Shown: positions 1 to 9,526, numbered from the stretch's first letter. The stretch: 42,634 bases of DNA from Verrucomicrobiota bacterium (GCA_030153935.1 JASKKX010000006.1:1-42634); one strand, 5' to 3'. Notes: generated from the sequence alone by a model not told the origin. A program made the numbers and translations.

Positions 1-3000
1 GAACAGCGGCTTGCCAATATTGCCCGCGCTGTGCCGGAACTCTGTGTAATCAACGGCTACGGGCCGACCGAAGCCGCCGTGTACTGCACCTGTTACTGTG
101 TTGGGGGAGTGCCGGCTTCGCGCCGGAACACGCCGATCGGCAAGGCGCTTGACGGAGTGGACATTTATCTGTTTGACGAAGCGATGACGCCGGTTCCCGA
201 TGGAACAGAAGGTGAAATTTACATCGGCGGGGTACAGGTCGCGCGGGGCTATCTCAACCGTCCGCATCAGACGGCGGTGCATTTTCTTGATACGCCGTAC
301 GGGAAACTGTATCGCACCGGAGATCGTGCCGTCCGCCTTCCCGACGGGAATCTGATGTTTGCCGGTCGGGCGGATCAGCAGTTCAAATTCCTCGGCCACC
401 GGATCGAACCGGGCGAAATTGAATCGGCTCTGTGCCGTATCCCCGGACTTCGCGAGTCGGCTGTACTGGTTCGAGAGGATATCCCGGGGAACCGTCGTCT
501 GGTCGCCTACTATACCGTGCAGGAGAGCGAAGCGCCGCCCGCACCGGAAAAAATCCGGTCGCTGCTGGAACGTGAACTGCCGGCGTACATGGTGCCGTCG
601 CTGTTCATCCGCATTCCCCGCATTCCGCTCACTCCGAACGGGAAAACCGATCGCAACGCATTGCCGCCGCCCTCCGCGGCCGATCTCGAACACCTGCGCA
701 CCGCGGAGTTTGTTGCCCCGGCATCTTTTTCAGAAAAAAAAGTCGCGGAGTTTTTCAGCGAAACCCTCCATACTGATCCCATTGGTCTGCATGACCATTT
801 TTTCACACTGGGCGGGCATTCTCTGTTGGCGACCCAGCTGATATCCAGAATCCGGTCCAGTCTTAAAATCGATATTTCCCTGCATGAAATCTATGAAAAT
901 CCGACGGTTGAAAAACTGGCGGGACTGATCGCCGCCCGGCTTCAGTCGAGAAGTTCGGTTTCCGCCGAGATTCCGGTTGTTCCGGGGCGCAGCAGTTATC
1001 CGCTGACTCCGGTCCAGCGGACCATGTGGATGCTCCATCAGTCCGACCGCTCCGGAACGCTGTCCAATATTCCGGAGATTGTTTATCTGAACGGTCCGCT
1101 GAATGTTGAAGCAATGAGCCGTGCCGTGAATGAAGTGGTCCGCCGCCACGATGCATTGCGGATGGTCTACAACATGGAATACGGCGAGCTGGTTCAGCGT
1201 CCTCTCAAAGAGGTGCAGATTCCGATTGAACTGGTTGATCTGAGCGGACTTGAGGCCGGCGAGCGCGACCGGCGGGCGGCCCGGATCCGGCAGGCCAACG
1301 GAGCCCATCGATTCGATCTCTCTCAGGGACCGCTGATTCGGATGGATCTGATTAAACTGGCGCCGGAGCGCTTTCAGCTTTTTTTCAACATTCATCATAT
1401 TTCCGCCGACGGATGGGGAATCAGCCTCTTCAATAGTGAATTCGCCCGGATTTATGAGGCGTATGTCAACGGGCGGCCCTCTCCGCTGCCGCCGGTGCCG
1501 CTGCAGTATTCGGATGTCGCGGTCTGGATGGACGAGCGCCTTAAAAGCGGGTCGCTCGCCCCGCAGCTCGAATACTGGAAAGAAAAACTGGCGGCTCCCC
1601 GGCCCGATCTTTATTTCCCGCCCGATTATAAACGGCCGGAGGTTTCCGCCCATCGCGGGGAACGCCAGGCCTTTATTGTATCGCCCGAACTCACCGCGGA
1701 ACTCACTGCGCTGGGACGTCGGGAAAACGCCTCGCTGTTCATGGTTCTTGTCTCTATCTGGCAGACGCTTCTGCACCGTGCCACCGGTTCGGATGACATC
1801 ATCACCGGGACGGCCATCGCCAACCGCAACCATTCGCAGCTTGAAAATGTCATCGGAACCTTCATCAATGCGGTTGCCCTGCGTAACGATTTTTCAGGAG
1901 TTTCTGTTTTTGCCGATGTGCTTGACCGCGTGCGCCGGACCGCCCTGGAAGCCTATGCCCATCAGGACATTCCTTTTGAAAAAATCATGGGGGCCGTCAG
2001 TGACGGGAGCCGGCATCCCATTTTCCGTAACTCCCTGATCCTGCACAATATGCCGCAGCCGTCCCATCACGCGGCCGATCTCACCCTGAGTGACGATGAA
2101 ATCGGAAACCGTACCTCCAAGATGGATATGCTGCTTTATTTCATCGAGCGCAACGGCCAGCTTGAGGGCCAGCTGGAGTATGATACAGAACTGTTTACCG
2201 GAGCCACCGCCGACCAGACGATCGCGGATTTTATGATGCTGGCGCGGCAGATTGTCAAAGACAGTTACCGTCCGCTCGAGGAGTATCTGCGGGAAGAGGA
2301 TCACGATGCTCCGACCTGTTATGTTATCGGCGAAGGCTCTCTCTGCCTGCACTGCACCGAAGAGCTTCGCCGCCGCGGAATACGCGTTCTCGGGCTGATT
2401 TCCCCGGATGCAGCCAATCGTCGCTGGGCCAAAGAGAAAGGAATTCCATGGCACCATCCTGATGAAGGATTTAAAACCGTCCTCTGCGGTCAGCCGTTCG
2501 ACTTTCTTTTCAGCATCGTAAACAGCCATATCCTTAAACCGGAAATTCTTTCGCTGCCGCGACGTTATGCAATCAACTATCACGATGCCCCGCTGCCGCG
2601 CTACGCCGGAGTCTATTCAACCGCGTGGGCCATTATCAATCGAGAAAAGTATCACGGGATCAGCTGGCATCTCATGATTGAAGAAGTGGACGCCGGTGAT
2701 CTGCTTAAACAACGCATTGTGCCGGTATTGGAAACCGACACTTCGTTTATACTGAATGCCAGATGCTACGATGCCGCGATTGAAGCGCTCCGGGAACTGG
2801 CTCTTGAATTGGTGGAAGGGCGGGAAACTCTCACGGCGCAGGACCTTGCTCAGCGCACGTATTACCCTCTTTATAAGCGGCCCGCGAACGGCGGTCTCAT
2901 CGACTGGAGCCGTCCGGCAGCCGAAATCACTGCCCTGCGTCGAGCTCTCGATTTCGGCAACCAACCCAATGATCTCGGGCTGCCGAAAGTGCTGCTGGGC

Positions 3001-6000
3001 GGTGAACTCTATGTGCTGAAGCCGGACGGCGCGCTGCTCACCATGACCGGCGAGCTGACCGACCTTCAGTTTCCTGCAGTCGGCGAGCCTGCCGACTGGG
3101 TGGTCAATGAACCCGATTTTCCTGCCATTGGAAAAAAAATTGAAGAACTCAACGCAGAAATCGTACGACACGAACGGTTCTGGGTGCGTCGGTTCGAAAA
3201 TTTCCAGGGGCTGGAAATTCCGGCTTACGCCCGGGGTGCTGTCCGGAGTCATTCCTGTTCCGATCTGCCGTTTTTCCTCTGTTTCCTGGCCCGTTTCTGT
3301 TCCCAGGAGCGCTTTGCGGCAGGCCGGAATGTACAAACCGACATGCCCTCGTTTTTCGGCGGCCGGGTGCCGCTTTATGTTGAACTGGATCTGGAGGATT
3401 CGCTCTACGAAAATATTGAGAAGGCCGGGAAAGCCATTGAAGTCTGCCGCCGCCGGAAGACCTATGCGCTCGACCTGTTCCTGCGTTTCCCGGGATTAAG
3501 GCCGCCACCGGACTATCCGGTTGTGCTGGATGAAAATGAAGTATACTGCCCGCCGAAGCTGTGGGAGCATTTCATTGCGTTCCGTCGCGGTGCCGATATC
3601 AGCCGTCCGCTTTTTTCTCAGTCGATATTAACCGACCAGGATCAACGCGCCCTTGAAAAATTTCAGCGGCGTACGCCCGGGTTCAACGACAGTCGCTGCA
3701 TCCATCAGCTTTTTGAAGAACAGGCGGAGAAAACGCCTCAGGCAGTTGCCGTGGAAGAGAGTTCGGGCGAAAAACTGACGTATGCTGAACTCAATGCGCG
3801 CGCCGATGCACTCGCTGCAGAACTGCAAACGCAAGGGGTGGTCGCGGACACCCCGGTAGGCCTGTTCGTCAACCGTTCACTGGAAATGTGCATCGGCATC
3901 CTCGGGATCCTCAAAGCGGGCGGGGCCTACGTTCCGCTCGATCCGGACTATCCGGCTGATCGGCTTGAGTTCATCATGGATGATACGGTCCTGTCGCGGA
4001 TCGTTACGGTTTCTGCATGGCGTACCCGGATTGAATCCGCCGGAAGGAAAGCCGTCTGTGTCGACTTCATCAAAGGAAAGACAAAACCGTCTGTCCGGAG
4101 TGAAAATTCAAGTCTGGCCTATATTTTCTATACGTCGGGGTCCACCGGGCAACCGAAAGGCGTCATGGTGGAGCACCGGAATGTGGTCAATCATTGCCGG
4201 GCTTCAAACCGGATCTACGGAATTGATTCCCAGGATCGCGTACTTCAGTTTTTCTCAATGAACTTCGACGGATCGGTTGAAGAACTGTTTCCCGCCTGGG
4301 CGGCGGGCGGCACCGTGGTTCTTCGCAGTGATGAATTGTCCAGTTCCATCTCCGAATTTGAACGGTTTGTGGAGGATAAAAACATCACTGTGGTCGATCT
4401 GCCGACGGCCTACTGGCACGAATGGGTGCGCAATCTGAGGCGCGTGCCGGAAACTCTGCGGGCCGTCATCATCGGTGGAGAAAAGGTTTCCGCGGAACTG
4501 TGCCGGATCTGGCTGCAGAAAGGCGGCGGATCCGTCCGTCTTTTCAATACTTACGGTCCGACCGAATGTACGGTGGTTGCCACCGTGCATGAGCTGACCG
4601 GTAAGGTGACCGGGGAAGTGCCGATCGGCCTGCCGATTGCCGGTACGGCGCTGGTTGTAACCGACAGCCGGCAGCAGCCGGTTCCTCCGGGAATGACCGG
4701 TGAACTGCTGATCGGCGGAGAAGGCGTTGCCCGCGGATACTTCAATCGACCCGACCTGACCCGTGAAAAATTCATTCCAAACCCATGGGACAAGGGGGTG
4801 CTGTACCGTACCGGTGACCAGGTCTGCCGTCGGCCTGACGGAAGTATCTATTTTATGGGGCGGGTCGATAACCAGGTGAAAATCCGCGGATTCCGCATTG
4901 AACCTGATGAAATCGCCACTGTTCTTGAACGGCATCCGGGAATTTCCCAGGCGGTGGTGATTGCACGCACCGACCAGTCGGAACAGAAAGAGCTGGCCGC
5001 TTATTATATTGCTGAAGCAGGGTTTTCGACAACCGTCAGCGAACTGCGTGACTTTCTTTCCGCCGATTTACCCGAATATATGGTGCCGTCCGCCTTTATG
5101 GAACTGGATGAATTTCCCGTCGCCCCCGGAGGAAAAATCGACCGCAAAGCGCTCCCGTCACCGGTAAAGGCCGCCGTCTCTTCGCGCGATAACTATGTGC
5201 CGCCGGAAACCCCGCAGCAGAAAATTCTGGCTGAAATCTGGTCGGCGGTGCTCGGTATGAATGAGATCGGTATTTACGACAATTTTTTTGATCTCGGGGG
5301 CCATTCCCTGCTGGCGATTCAACTGGTTGAGCGGATTCTTTCTTCCGGGATGTCGCTGACGGTTGCGCAGCTCTTTCAGTATCCAACCATTGCCCAGATG
5401 GCCGAGACCCTTACAACGCGCAGTGATGCGGAATATAAGTCACTCGTTTGTCTCAAGAAGGGTTTGCCGGAGCGTATTCCGCTCTTTCTGCTGCACAGCG
5501 CCCCGGGGGATCTGTTCGGCTATTCCAATCTGGTGCATAACCTGCCTGCGGAGCAACCGGTTTACGGGTTCCAGTCTGTCGGTCTGGTCGACCCGAACAA
5601 GGTGCACTCGACGATCCATGAAATGGCGGAATATTATGTTTCCATTCTGAACGGATTTTATCCGGCGGGTCCGGTGCTGCTCGGCGGCTGGTGCTACGGC
5701 GGTTATGTCGCGATGGAAATGGCCCGGCTGCTGATTGCGCAGGGGCGAGACGTGAAGCTGCTGGCGATGATCGATGCCTGGGCCTATCCGCCTGCTGAGA
5801 GGCGGTTTGCCTTTTATTGGCGGCGGGTCCAACTCTCCCGGATTATCGGATTCAGGCCCTGGCTGAACATTATCGGTCGGCGTATAAAAAAAAGATTTCA
5901 CGACTCAGCCGCCGATGCGGTTAAAATGCTCGACGGGGTGCAGATGACTAACGGGGTGCTGGCCAATCGTGAAGAGGTGTACCGTCGCAACCGTGAGGCA

Positions 6001-6225
6001 GCCCTGAAATATCATCCGCGGTTTTATCCCGGGCGGGTTGCACTGTTCCGGTCCGATGAACTGGCCGATTTTTTTCTGCCCGACATGACCATGGAGTGGG
6101 CGGAGCTGACTCAGGAGCAGGATATTTATCTGGTTCCGGGCGGACACCGCGATATGCTTCGCGAACCGGCCGTGAAGGTGCTCGCCGACCGTCTGAGTCG
6201 CTGCATTAAAAAGGAGTTGTTATGA
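1..6225 (+). CDS. Non-ribosomal peptide synthetase, 3' part (A-T-C-F-halfC-A-T-TE), 5' end outside window
   Basis: Assembles a peptide on carrier domains; the frame is open from base 1, so the start lies upstream. Domain order (nt): C-terminal part of an adenylation domain (YGPTE about 58-72, YRTGD about 310, NGKTDR about 637); carrier protein with GGHS serine at 820-822; condensation domain about 985-2270 with HHISADG at 1393; formyltransferase-like domain about 2315-3030 with N-x-H (N at 2575) and a later Asp matching the catalytic Asn/His/Asp of Met-tRNA formyltransferase; about 200 residues resembling the C-terminal half of a condensation domain (about 3130-3690); full adenylation domain about 3700-5160 (TSGSTGQPKG, YGPTE, YRTGD, GGKIDRKALP); carrier protein with serine at 5305; type I thioesterase about 5470-6220 whose nucleophile is Cys (GWCYG, 5692-5694), with Asp in MIDAWA and His in GGHRD. 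The stop overlaps the next start. The product cannot be named; a final module loading a cationic residue is possible. No MbtH gene is visible. Confidence 0.95.
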   Translation, partial: EQRLANIARAVPELCVINGYGPTEAAVYCTCYCVGGVPASRRNTPIGKALDGVDIYLFDEAMTPVPDGTEGEIYIGGVQVARGYLNRPHQTAVHFLDTPYGKLYRTGDRAVRLPDGNLMFAGRADQQFKFLGHRIEPGEIESALCRIPGLRESAVLVREDIPGNRRLVAYYTVQESEAPPAPEKIRSLLERELPAYMVPSLFIRIPRIPLTPNGKTDRNALPPPSAADLEHLRTAEFVAPASFSEKKVAEFFSETLHTDPIGLHDHFFTLGGHSLLATQLISRIRSSLKIDISLHEIYENPTVEKLAGLIAARLQSRSSVSAEIPVVPGRSSYPLTPVQRTMWMLHQSDRSGTLSNIPEIVYLNGPLNVEAMSRAVNEVVRRHDALRMVYNMEYGELVQRPLKEVQIPIELVDLSGLEAGERDRRAARIRQANGAHRFDLSQGPLIRMDLIKLAPERFQLFFNIHHISADGWGISLFNSEFARIYEAYVNGRPSPLPPVPLQYSDVAVWMDERLKSGSLAPQLEYWKEKLAAPRPDLYFPPDYKRPEVSAHRGERQAFIVSPELTAELTALGRRENASLFMVLVSIWQTLLHRATGSDDIITGTAIANRNHSQLENVIGTFINAVALRNDFSGVSVFADVLDRVRRTALEAYAHQDIPFEKIMGAVSDGSRHPIFRNSLILHNMPQPSHHAADLTLSDDEIGNRTSKMDMLLYFIERNGQLEGQLEYDTELFTGATADQTIADFMMLARQIVKDSYRPLEEYLREEDHDAPTCYVIGEGSLCLHCTEELRRRGIRVLGLISPDAANRRWAKEKGIPWHHPDEGFKTVLCGQPFDFLFSIVNSHILKPEILSLPRRYAINYHDAPLPRYAGVYSTAWAIINREKYHGISWHLMIEEVDAGDLLKQRIVPVLETDTSFILNARCYDAAIEALRELALELVEGRETLTAQDLAQRTYYPLYKRPANGGLIDWSRPAAEITALRRALDFGNQPNDLGLPKVLLGGELYVLKPDGALLTMTGELTDLQFPAVGEPADWVVNEPDFPAIGKKIEELNAEIVRHERFWVRRFENFQGLEIPAYARGAVRSHSCSDLPFFLCFLARFCSQERFAAGRNVQTDMPSFFGGRVPLYVELDLEDSLYENIEKAGKAIEVCRRRKTYALDLFLRFPGLRPPPDYPVVLDENEVYCPPKLWEHFIAFRRGADISRPLFSQSILTDQDQRALEKFQRRTPGFNDSRCIHQLFEEQAEKTPQAVAVEESSGEKLTYAELNARADALAAELQTQGVVADTPVGLFVNRSLEMCIGILGILKAGGAYVPLDPDYPADRLEFIMDDTVLSRIVTVSAWRTRIESAGRKAVCVDFIKGKTKPSVRSENSSLAYIFYTSGSTGQPKGVMVEHRNVVNHCRASNRIYGIDSQDRVLQFFSMNFDGSVEELFPAWAAGGTVVLRSDELSSSISEFERFVEDKNITVVDLPTAYWHEWVRNLRRVPETLRAVIIGGEKVSAELCRIWLQKGGGSVRLFNTYGPTECTVVATVHELTGKVTGEVPIGLPIAGTALVVTDSRQQPVPPGMTGELLIGGEGVARGYFNRPDLTREKFIPNPWDKGVLYRTGDQVCRRPDGSIYFMGRVDNQVKIRGFRIEPDEIATVLERHPGISQAVVIARTDQSEQKELAAYYIAEAGFSTTVSELRDFLSADLPEYMVPSAFMELDEFPVAPGGKIDRKALPSPVKAAVSSRDNYVPPETPQQKILAEIWSAVLGMNEIGIYDNFFDLGGHSLLAIQLVERILSSGMSLTVAQLFQYPTIAQMAETLTTRSDAEYKSLVCLKKGLPERIPLFLLHSAPGDLFGYSNLVHNLPAEQPVYGFQSVGLVDPNKVHSTIHEMAEYYVSILNGFYPAGPVLLGGWCYGGYVAMEMARLLIAQGRDVKLLAMIDAWAYPPAERRFAFYWRRVQLSRIIGFRPWLNIIGRRIKKRFHDSAADAVKMLDGVQMTNGVLANREEVYRRNREAALKYHPRFYPGRVALFRSDELADFFLPDMTMEWAELTQEQDIYLVPGGHRDMLREPAVKVLADRLSRCIKKELL
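3119..3133. repeat. TTCC-N5-TTGGAA palindromic motif inside NRPS
   Basis: TTCCTGCCATTGGAA reads through the NRPS coding sequence downstream of the formyltransferase domain. It matches the strict 15-bp pattern found at several other places in the window. A near-match with CTGGAA instead of TTGGAA lies at 3202-3216. This copy may be coincidental. Confidence 0.35.
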
Positions 6226-7331
6226 TCGTTTTCCCATGGTTGGAAAGAAGAGTTCCGGAGTTTGGAAAGAATCGATTCCGGCTTTTCGGTTATTGGAAGT
6301 TTCTGTTCATTCTGTTTCCGGTTATTGGAACGGCATTCTGTGCCCGGGCCATCGAGATCCGCTCACGTGACCCCTATTACAGTGCGGTGGTGATTGATGC
6401 GGATTCCGGCGCGATTCTGAAAGAAGATCATGCCGCGGCACAGGCCTATCCAGCCAGTATGGTTAAGATGATGAATCTTTTTATTGTTCTCGATGATGTC
6501 CGCGCCGGAAAACTTCACCTGGATCAACCGGTTAAGATTTCGCATGAGGTGGCGCAGATCGGCGGTCGTCAGGTCTGGCTGAAAGAAGGGGAGGTGTTCC
6601 CGCTTGAGGAACTGATTTACGCGATGATGATTCACTCGGCCAATGACGCCGCGACCGCGCTGGCGATTTGCGCCTCGGGATCCAAAGAGGCCCATGCCGC
6701 CCGCATGACGGCCAAGGCGCAGGAACTGGGACTGCACAATACGGTTTTTCACAATGTTCACGGCCTGCCGCCTGCCCCCGGACAGGAGGCTGATGTTTCC
6801 TCGGCGCTGGATATGGCGCGACTCGCCAAAGCTCTGCTGGAGCAGCATCCCGAAACCCTGAGGTATTCATCCATTGTCTCCCGCGATTTCCGCAAAGAAA
6901 ATCCGGTGAAGATGATCAATTCCAACAAACTTCTCGGGCACGTAAAGGGGTGCGACGGGCTGAAAACCGGCTATTTTTATGCGGGCGGTTTTTCGATTAC
7001 AGCGACGGCCAGACGCGACGGGCGGCGGGTGATCGCTGTGATTATGGGGTGTAAAGATCCCAACGTGCGTAACGCTGAAGCGTCCGAATGGATCGAAACC
7101 GGTTTCACAAAACTTTCGTCTCAAGAAATACCGGAACCGGATCTGGCGATGGGATCTGAATCGGAGAGCTCTTCTATATCCTCAGAAAAAGAGATTTCTC
7201 CGCTGCTGCCGGAAGCTCCGCCGACAGAGAGCGGCAAACGGGAGTGGCTGATGCCGGTACTGATTGGGCTCCCGATTATTATTGCTGTACTGATCGCTCT
7301 GATGATTCTGTCGCGAAAGCCGCGCGGATAG
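6222..7331 (+). CDS. D-alanyl-D-alanine carboxypeptidase, PBP5/DacA family, membrane-anchored
   Basis: Serine DD-peptidase that trims the terminal D-Ala of peptidoglycan stem peptides outside the cytoplasmic membrane. The 369-residue protein has all three penicillin-binding motifs: S79-M-V-K82, S139-A-N141 and K248-T-G250. A hydrophobic segment at residues 22-42 ending in a plausible AFCARA cleavage site looks like a signal peptide. A second hydrophobic helix at about 344-363, followed by basic residues, should anchor the C-terminus; classical DacA uses an amphipathic helix there. The ATG overlaps the NRPS stop as ATGA, with AAGGAG at 6211-6216, so translation is probably coupled to the NRPS. 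That pairing suggests a role linked to the peptide product, such as self-protection or maturation, but housekeeping peptidoglycan trimming is equally possible. The first 110 nt carry several TTCC-N5-TTGGAA palindromes. Confidence 0.9.
   Translation: MIVFPWLERRVPEFGKNRFRLFGYWKFLFILFPVIGTAFCARAIEIRSRDPYYSAVVIDADSGAILKEDHAAAQAYPASMVKMMNLFIVLDDVRAGKLHLDQPVKISHEVAQIGGRQVWLKEGEVFPLEELIYAMMIHSANDAATALAICASGSKEAHAARMTAKAQELGLHNTVFHNVHGLPPAPGQEADVSSALDMARLAKALLEQHPETLRYSSIVSRDFRKENPVKMINSNKLLGHVKGCDGLKTGYFYAGGFSITATARRDGRRVIAVIMGCKDPNVRNAEASEWIETGFTKLSSQEIPEPDLAMGSESESSSISSEKEISPLLPEAPPTESGKREWLMPVLIGLPIIIAVLIALMILSRKPRG
6231..6330. repeat. Cluster of four TTCC-N5-TTGGAA motifs at the NRPS/dacA junction
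   Basis: Strict 15-bp copies lie at 6231-6245, 6253-6267 and 6316-6330, with a one-mismatch copy at 6284-6298. The last three start 31 and 32 bp apart, close to three helical turns. They sit in the first codons of dacA, so they are also translated (signal-peptide region). A regulatory role is inferred from clustering and phasing only. Confidence 0.6.
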
Positions 7332-7340
7332 CTGATAAAT

Positions 7341-7371
7341 GAAAAAGCTCACCCTTAAGGTGAGCTTTTTC
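7341..7371. terminator. Bidirectional intrinsic terminator between dacA and tkt
   Basis: Perfect 13-bp stem (7341-7353 with 7359-7371) and 5-nt loop. The outer part of the stem is A-run/T-run, so it can terminate both convergent transcription units. It lies 9 bp after the dacA stop and 16 bp before the transketolase stop. Confidence 0.9.
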
Positions 7372-7387
7372 ATGATCGGCAGTTTTG

Positions 7388-9370
7388 CTAAGCCAACATT
7401 TCCCGGGCGGTTTTGCAGGTATTTTCCACTGTGATACCGAATTTCTCGGCAAGCAGTCCACCCGGAGCGGAAGCCCCGAAATGATTGATTCCGATTATGC
7501 GGCCCTCAGTGCCGACATATTTTTCCCACCCCTGTGTGACGCCGGCTTCCACGGAGAGGCGGCAGGTGCATTCGGCGGGCAGAACGGACGCTTTATAGGA
7601 TTCGTCCTGGGCTTCGAACAGCTCCCAGCTCGGGAAACTGACCACACGAACAGCCCGGCCTTCTTCCGCCAGTTTTTTGCCTGCATCGATGGCAACCCAG
7701 ACTTCAGATCCGCTGGCCATTATAATAATATCCGGGACGTCTCCGCTTTCCCAAATAGTGTAAGCACCTTTTTTGAGGTTGCAGGCGGACGGCAGAACAT
7801 TGCGATCGAAGATCGGCAGGTTCTGACGGGACAGCAGGATAGCGGTCGGGCCGCTTTTGTTTTCGAGCGCCGTGATCCATGCGCTTTTTGTTTCAGTGGC
7901 GTCGGACGGACGGATAACAGTCAGGTTGGGAATGAGCCTTAGGCTCATCAGGGTTTCAATCGGCTGATGAGTGGGGCCGTCTTCCCCGACATAAAAGCTG
8001 TCGTGGGTATAAACGTAGATCACCGGCTGGTTCATCAGCGCGGCAAGTCGCATCGCCGGACGCACGAAATCGGCAAAGACGAGGAATGTGGCTCCGAAAA
8101 TGCGGAACCCGCCATGGAGCTGGACGCCATTCATGATGGCGCCCATGCCCAGTTCGCGTACACCGAAGTGAAAGTTACGGCCTTTGAACGATCTTTTACC
8201 GATATCGCCGAGATCCTTGAGATAGGTGTTGTTGCTCGGTGCCAGATCGGCTGAGCCGCCGACGAGATACGGAACCGCTTTGGCGAGATCCTGAAGAACC
8301 TTACCGGATGCGGAGCGCGTGGCAATCGATCCGCCCGCTTCGAAATCCGATATTTTCTTTTCAAGCTTTGCCGGGAGGTCTCCGATCAGGCAGGCGTTCC
8401 ATTCTTTGGCTTTTCTCGGTTTTGCCGTTTCGAAATCCGCAAAGAGAGCGTTCCATTGGGCTTCGGCCTGAGCCCCCTTTGCGGCGACTTCCGCGAACGC
8501 GGTGCGCACCTCTTCGGGAACAAAGAATTTTTCAGGAGAAATCCCAAGTGCCTTTTTGGTCAACGTGACTTCCTCTTCACCGAGCGGTGCGCCGTGGCAG
8601 ACATGGGATCCCGCCTTATTCGGAGAACCGAACCCGATCGTCGTGCGGCAGATAATTACAGAGGGCTTGCGGCTCTGTGCCTTGGCTGCCTGAGTGGCGG
8701 CGATGATTTCGTCATGGTTGTGTCCATCAATCTGCTGGACATGCCAGCCGTAGGCCTGCATCCGTTTTTTGACGTCATCGGTGTAGGTGCAGTGGGTGTC
8801 GCCTTCGATGCTGATAAAATTTTCATCGTAAAAAACGATCAGTTTTCCGAGCCCGTGGTTGCCGGCCAGAGAAAAGACTTCATGCGAAACTCCTTCCATG
8901 AACTCACCTTCGCTGGCAATGACATACGTATGATGGTCGACCAGCTTATGGTCTCGGGTATTAAAACGCTTGGCCAGCATCTGTTCTGCAAGTGCCATTC
9001 CGACCGCGTTTCCGCAACCCTGGCCGAGCGGGCCGGTGGTGGTTTCAACCCCGGCTGTGTGTTTATATTCCGGATGGCCGGGGGTTTTACTGCCCCACTG
9101 GCGGAAATTCTTGAGTTCGTCAATCGGCAGATCGTAACCGGCAAGATGGAGCAGGCTGTAAATCAGCATCGAACCGTGACCGGCCGAGAGAATGAACCGG
9201 TCGCGGTCAGCCCAGTCCGGATTCTGCGGGTTGTATTTGAGAAACTGTGTCCAGAGAACGGCAGCGACATCAGCCATCCCCATCGGCAGACCGGGATGAC
9301 CTGAGTTGGCGGCTTGAACTCCGTCCATCGCAAGTCCGCGGATCGTATTGGCAACCAGTTTGAGATCCAT
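7388..9370 (-). CDS. tkt: Transketolase
   Basis: Thiamine-diphosphate enzyme that moves two-carbon units between sugar phosphates in the pentose phosphate pathway, cytoplasmic. The 660-residue length is normal. The N-terminal part has the substrate/TPP signature NSGHPGLPMGMAD (about 22-34) and GPLGQG (113-118); the pyrimidine domain has a conserved TKSAWI/transketolase core and the HDSFYVGEDGPTHQP motif. The TPP/metal motif, usually GDG-x-x-MEG, reads SEGEFMEG here (residues 153-160), with Asn184 at the motif end, so Glu replaces the usual Asp metal ligand. AAAGGAG precedes the ATG by about 7 nt. It is a single-gene unit, ending at a shared terminator. Confidence 0.95.
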   Translation of the reverse strand: MDLKLVANTIRGLAMDGVQAANSGHPGLPMGMADVAAVLWTQFLKYNPQNPDWADRDRFILSAGHGSMLIYSLLHLAGYDLPIDELKNFRQWGSKTPGHPEYKHTAGVETTTGPLGQGCGNAVGMALAEQMLAKRFNTRDHKLVDHHTYVIASEGEFMEGVSHEVFSLAGNHGLGKLIVFYDENFISIEGDTHCTYTDDVKKRMQAYGWHVQQIDGHNHDEIIAATQAAKAQSRKPSVIICRTTIGFGSPNKAGSHVCHGAPLGEEEVTLTKKALGISPEKFFVPEEVRTAFAEVAAKGAQAEAQWNALFADFETAKPRKAKEWNACLIGDLPAKLEKKISDFEAGGSIATRSASGKVLQDLAKAVPYLVGGSADLAPSNNTYLKDLGDIGKRSFKGRNFHFGVRELGMGAIMNGVQLHGGFRIFGATFLVFADFVRPAMRLAALMNQPVIYVYTHDSFYVGEDGPTHQPIETLMSLRLIPNLTVIRPSDATETKSAWITALENKSGPTAILLSRQNLPIFDRNVLPSACNLKKGAYTIWESGDVPDIIIMASGSEVWVAIDAGKKLAEEGRAVRVVSFPSWELFEAQDESYKASVLPAECTCRLSVEAGVTQGWEKYVGTEGRIIGINHFGASAPGGLLAEKFGITVENTCKTAREMLA

Positions 9371-9526
9371 ATTTATGCTCCTTTATTAGTCGTTAAATTG
9401 AGTACTGATCAGCTAAAATCACTATTAACTTAGCGGAAACAGGATTGAATGACTAACAGGAAAATTTAGAAAAAAAACGAAAGGAAATAGAAAATCCGGT
9501 GATCCGACCGTATTTTCTTTAAAAAA

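Noticed and set aside
730-1833. Long minus-strand reading frame opposite the NRPS
   Set aside because: Lies fully antisense to conserved NRPS domains, has no family motif and is explained by GC-rich codon use.
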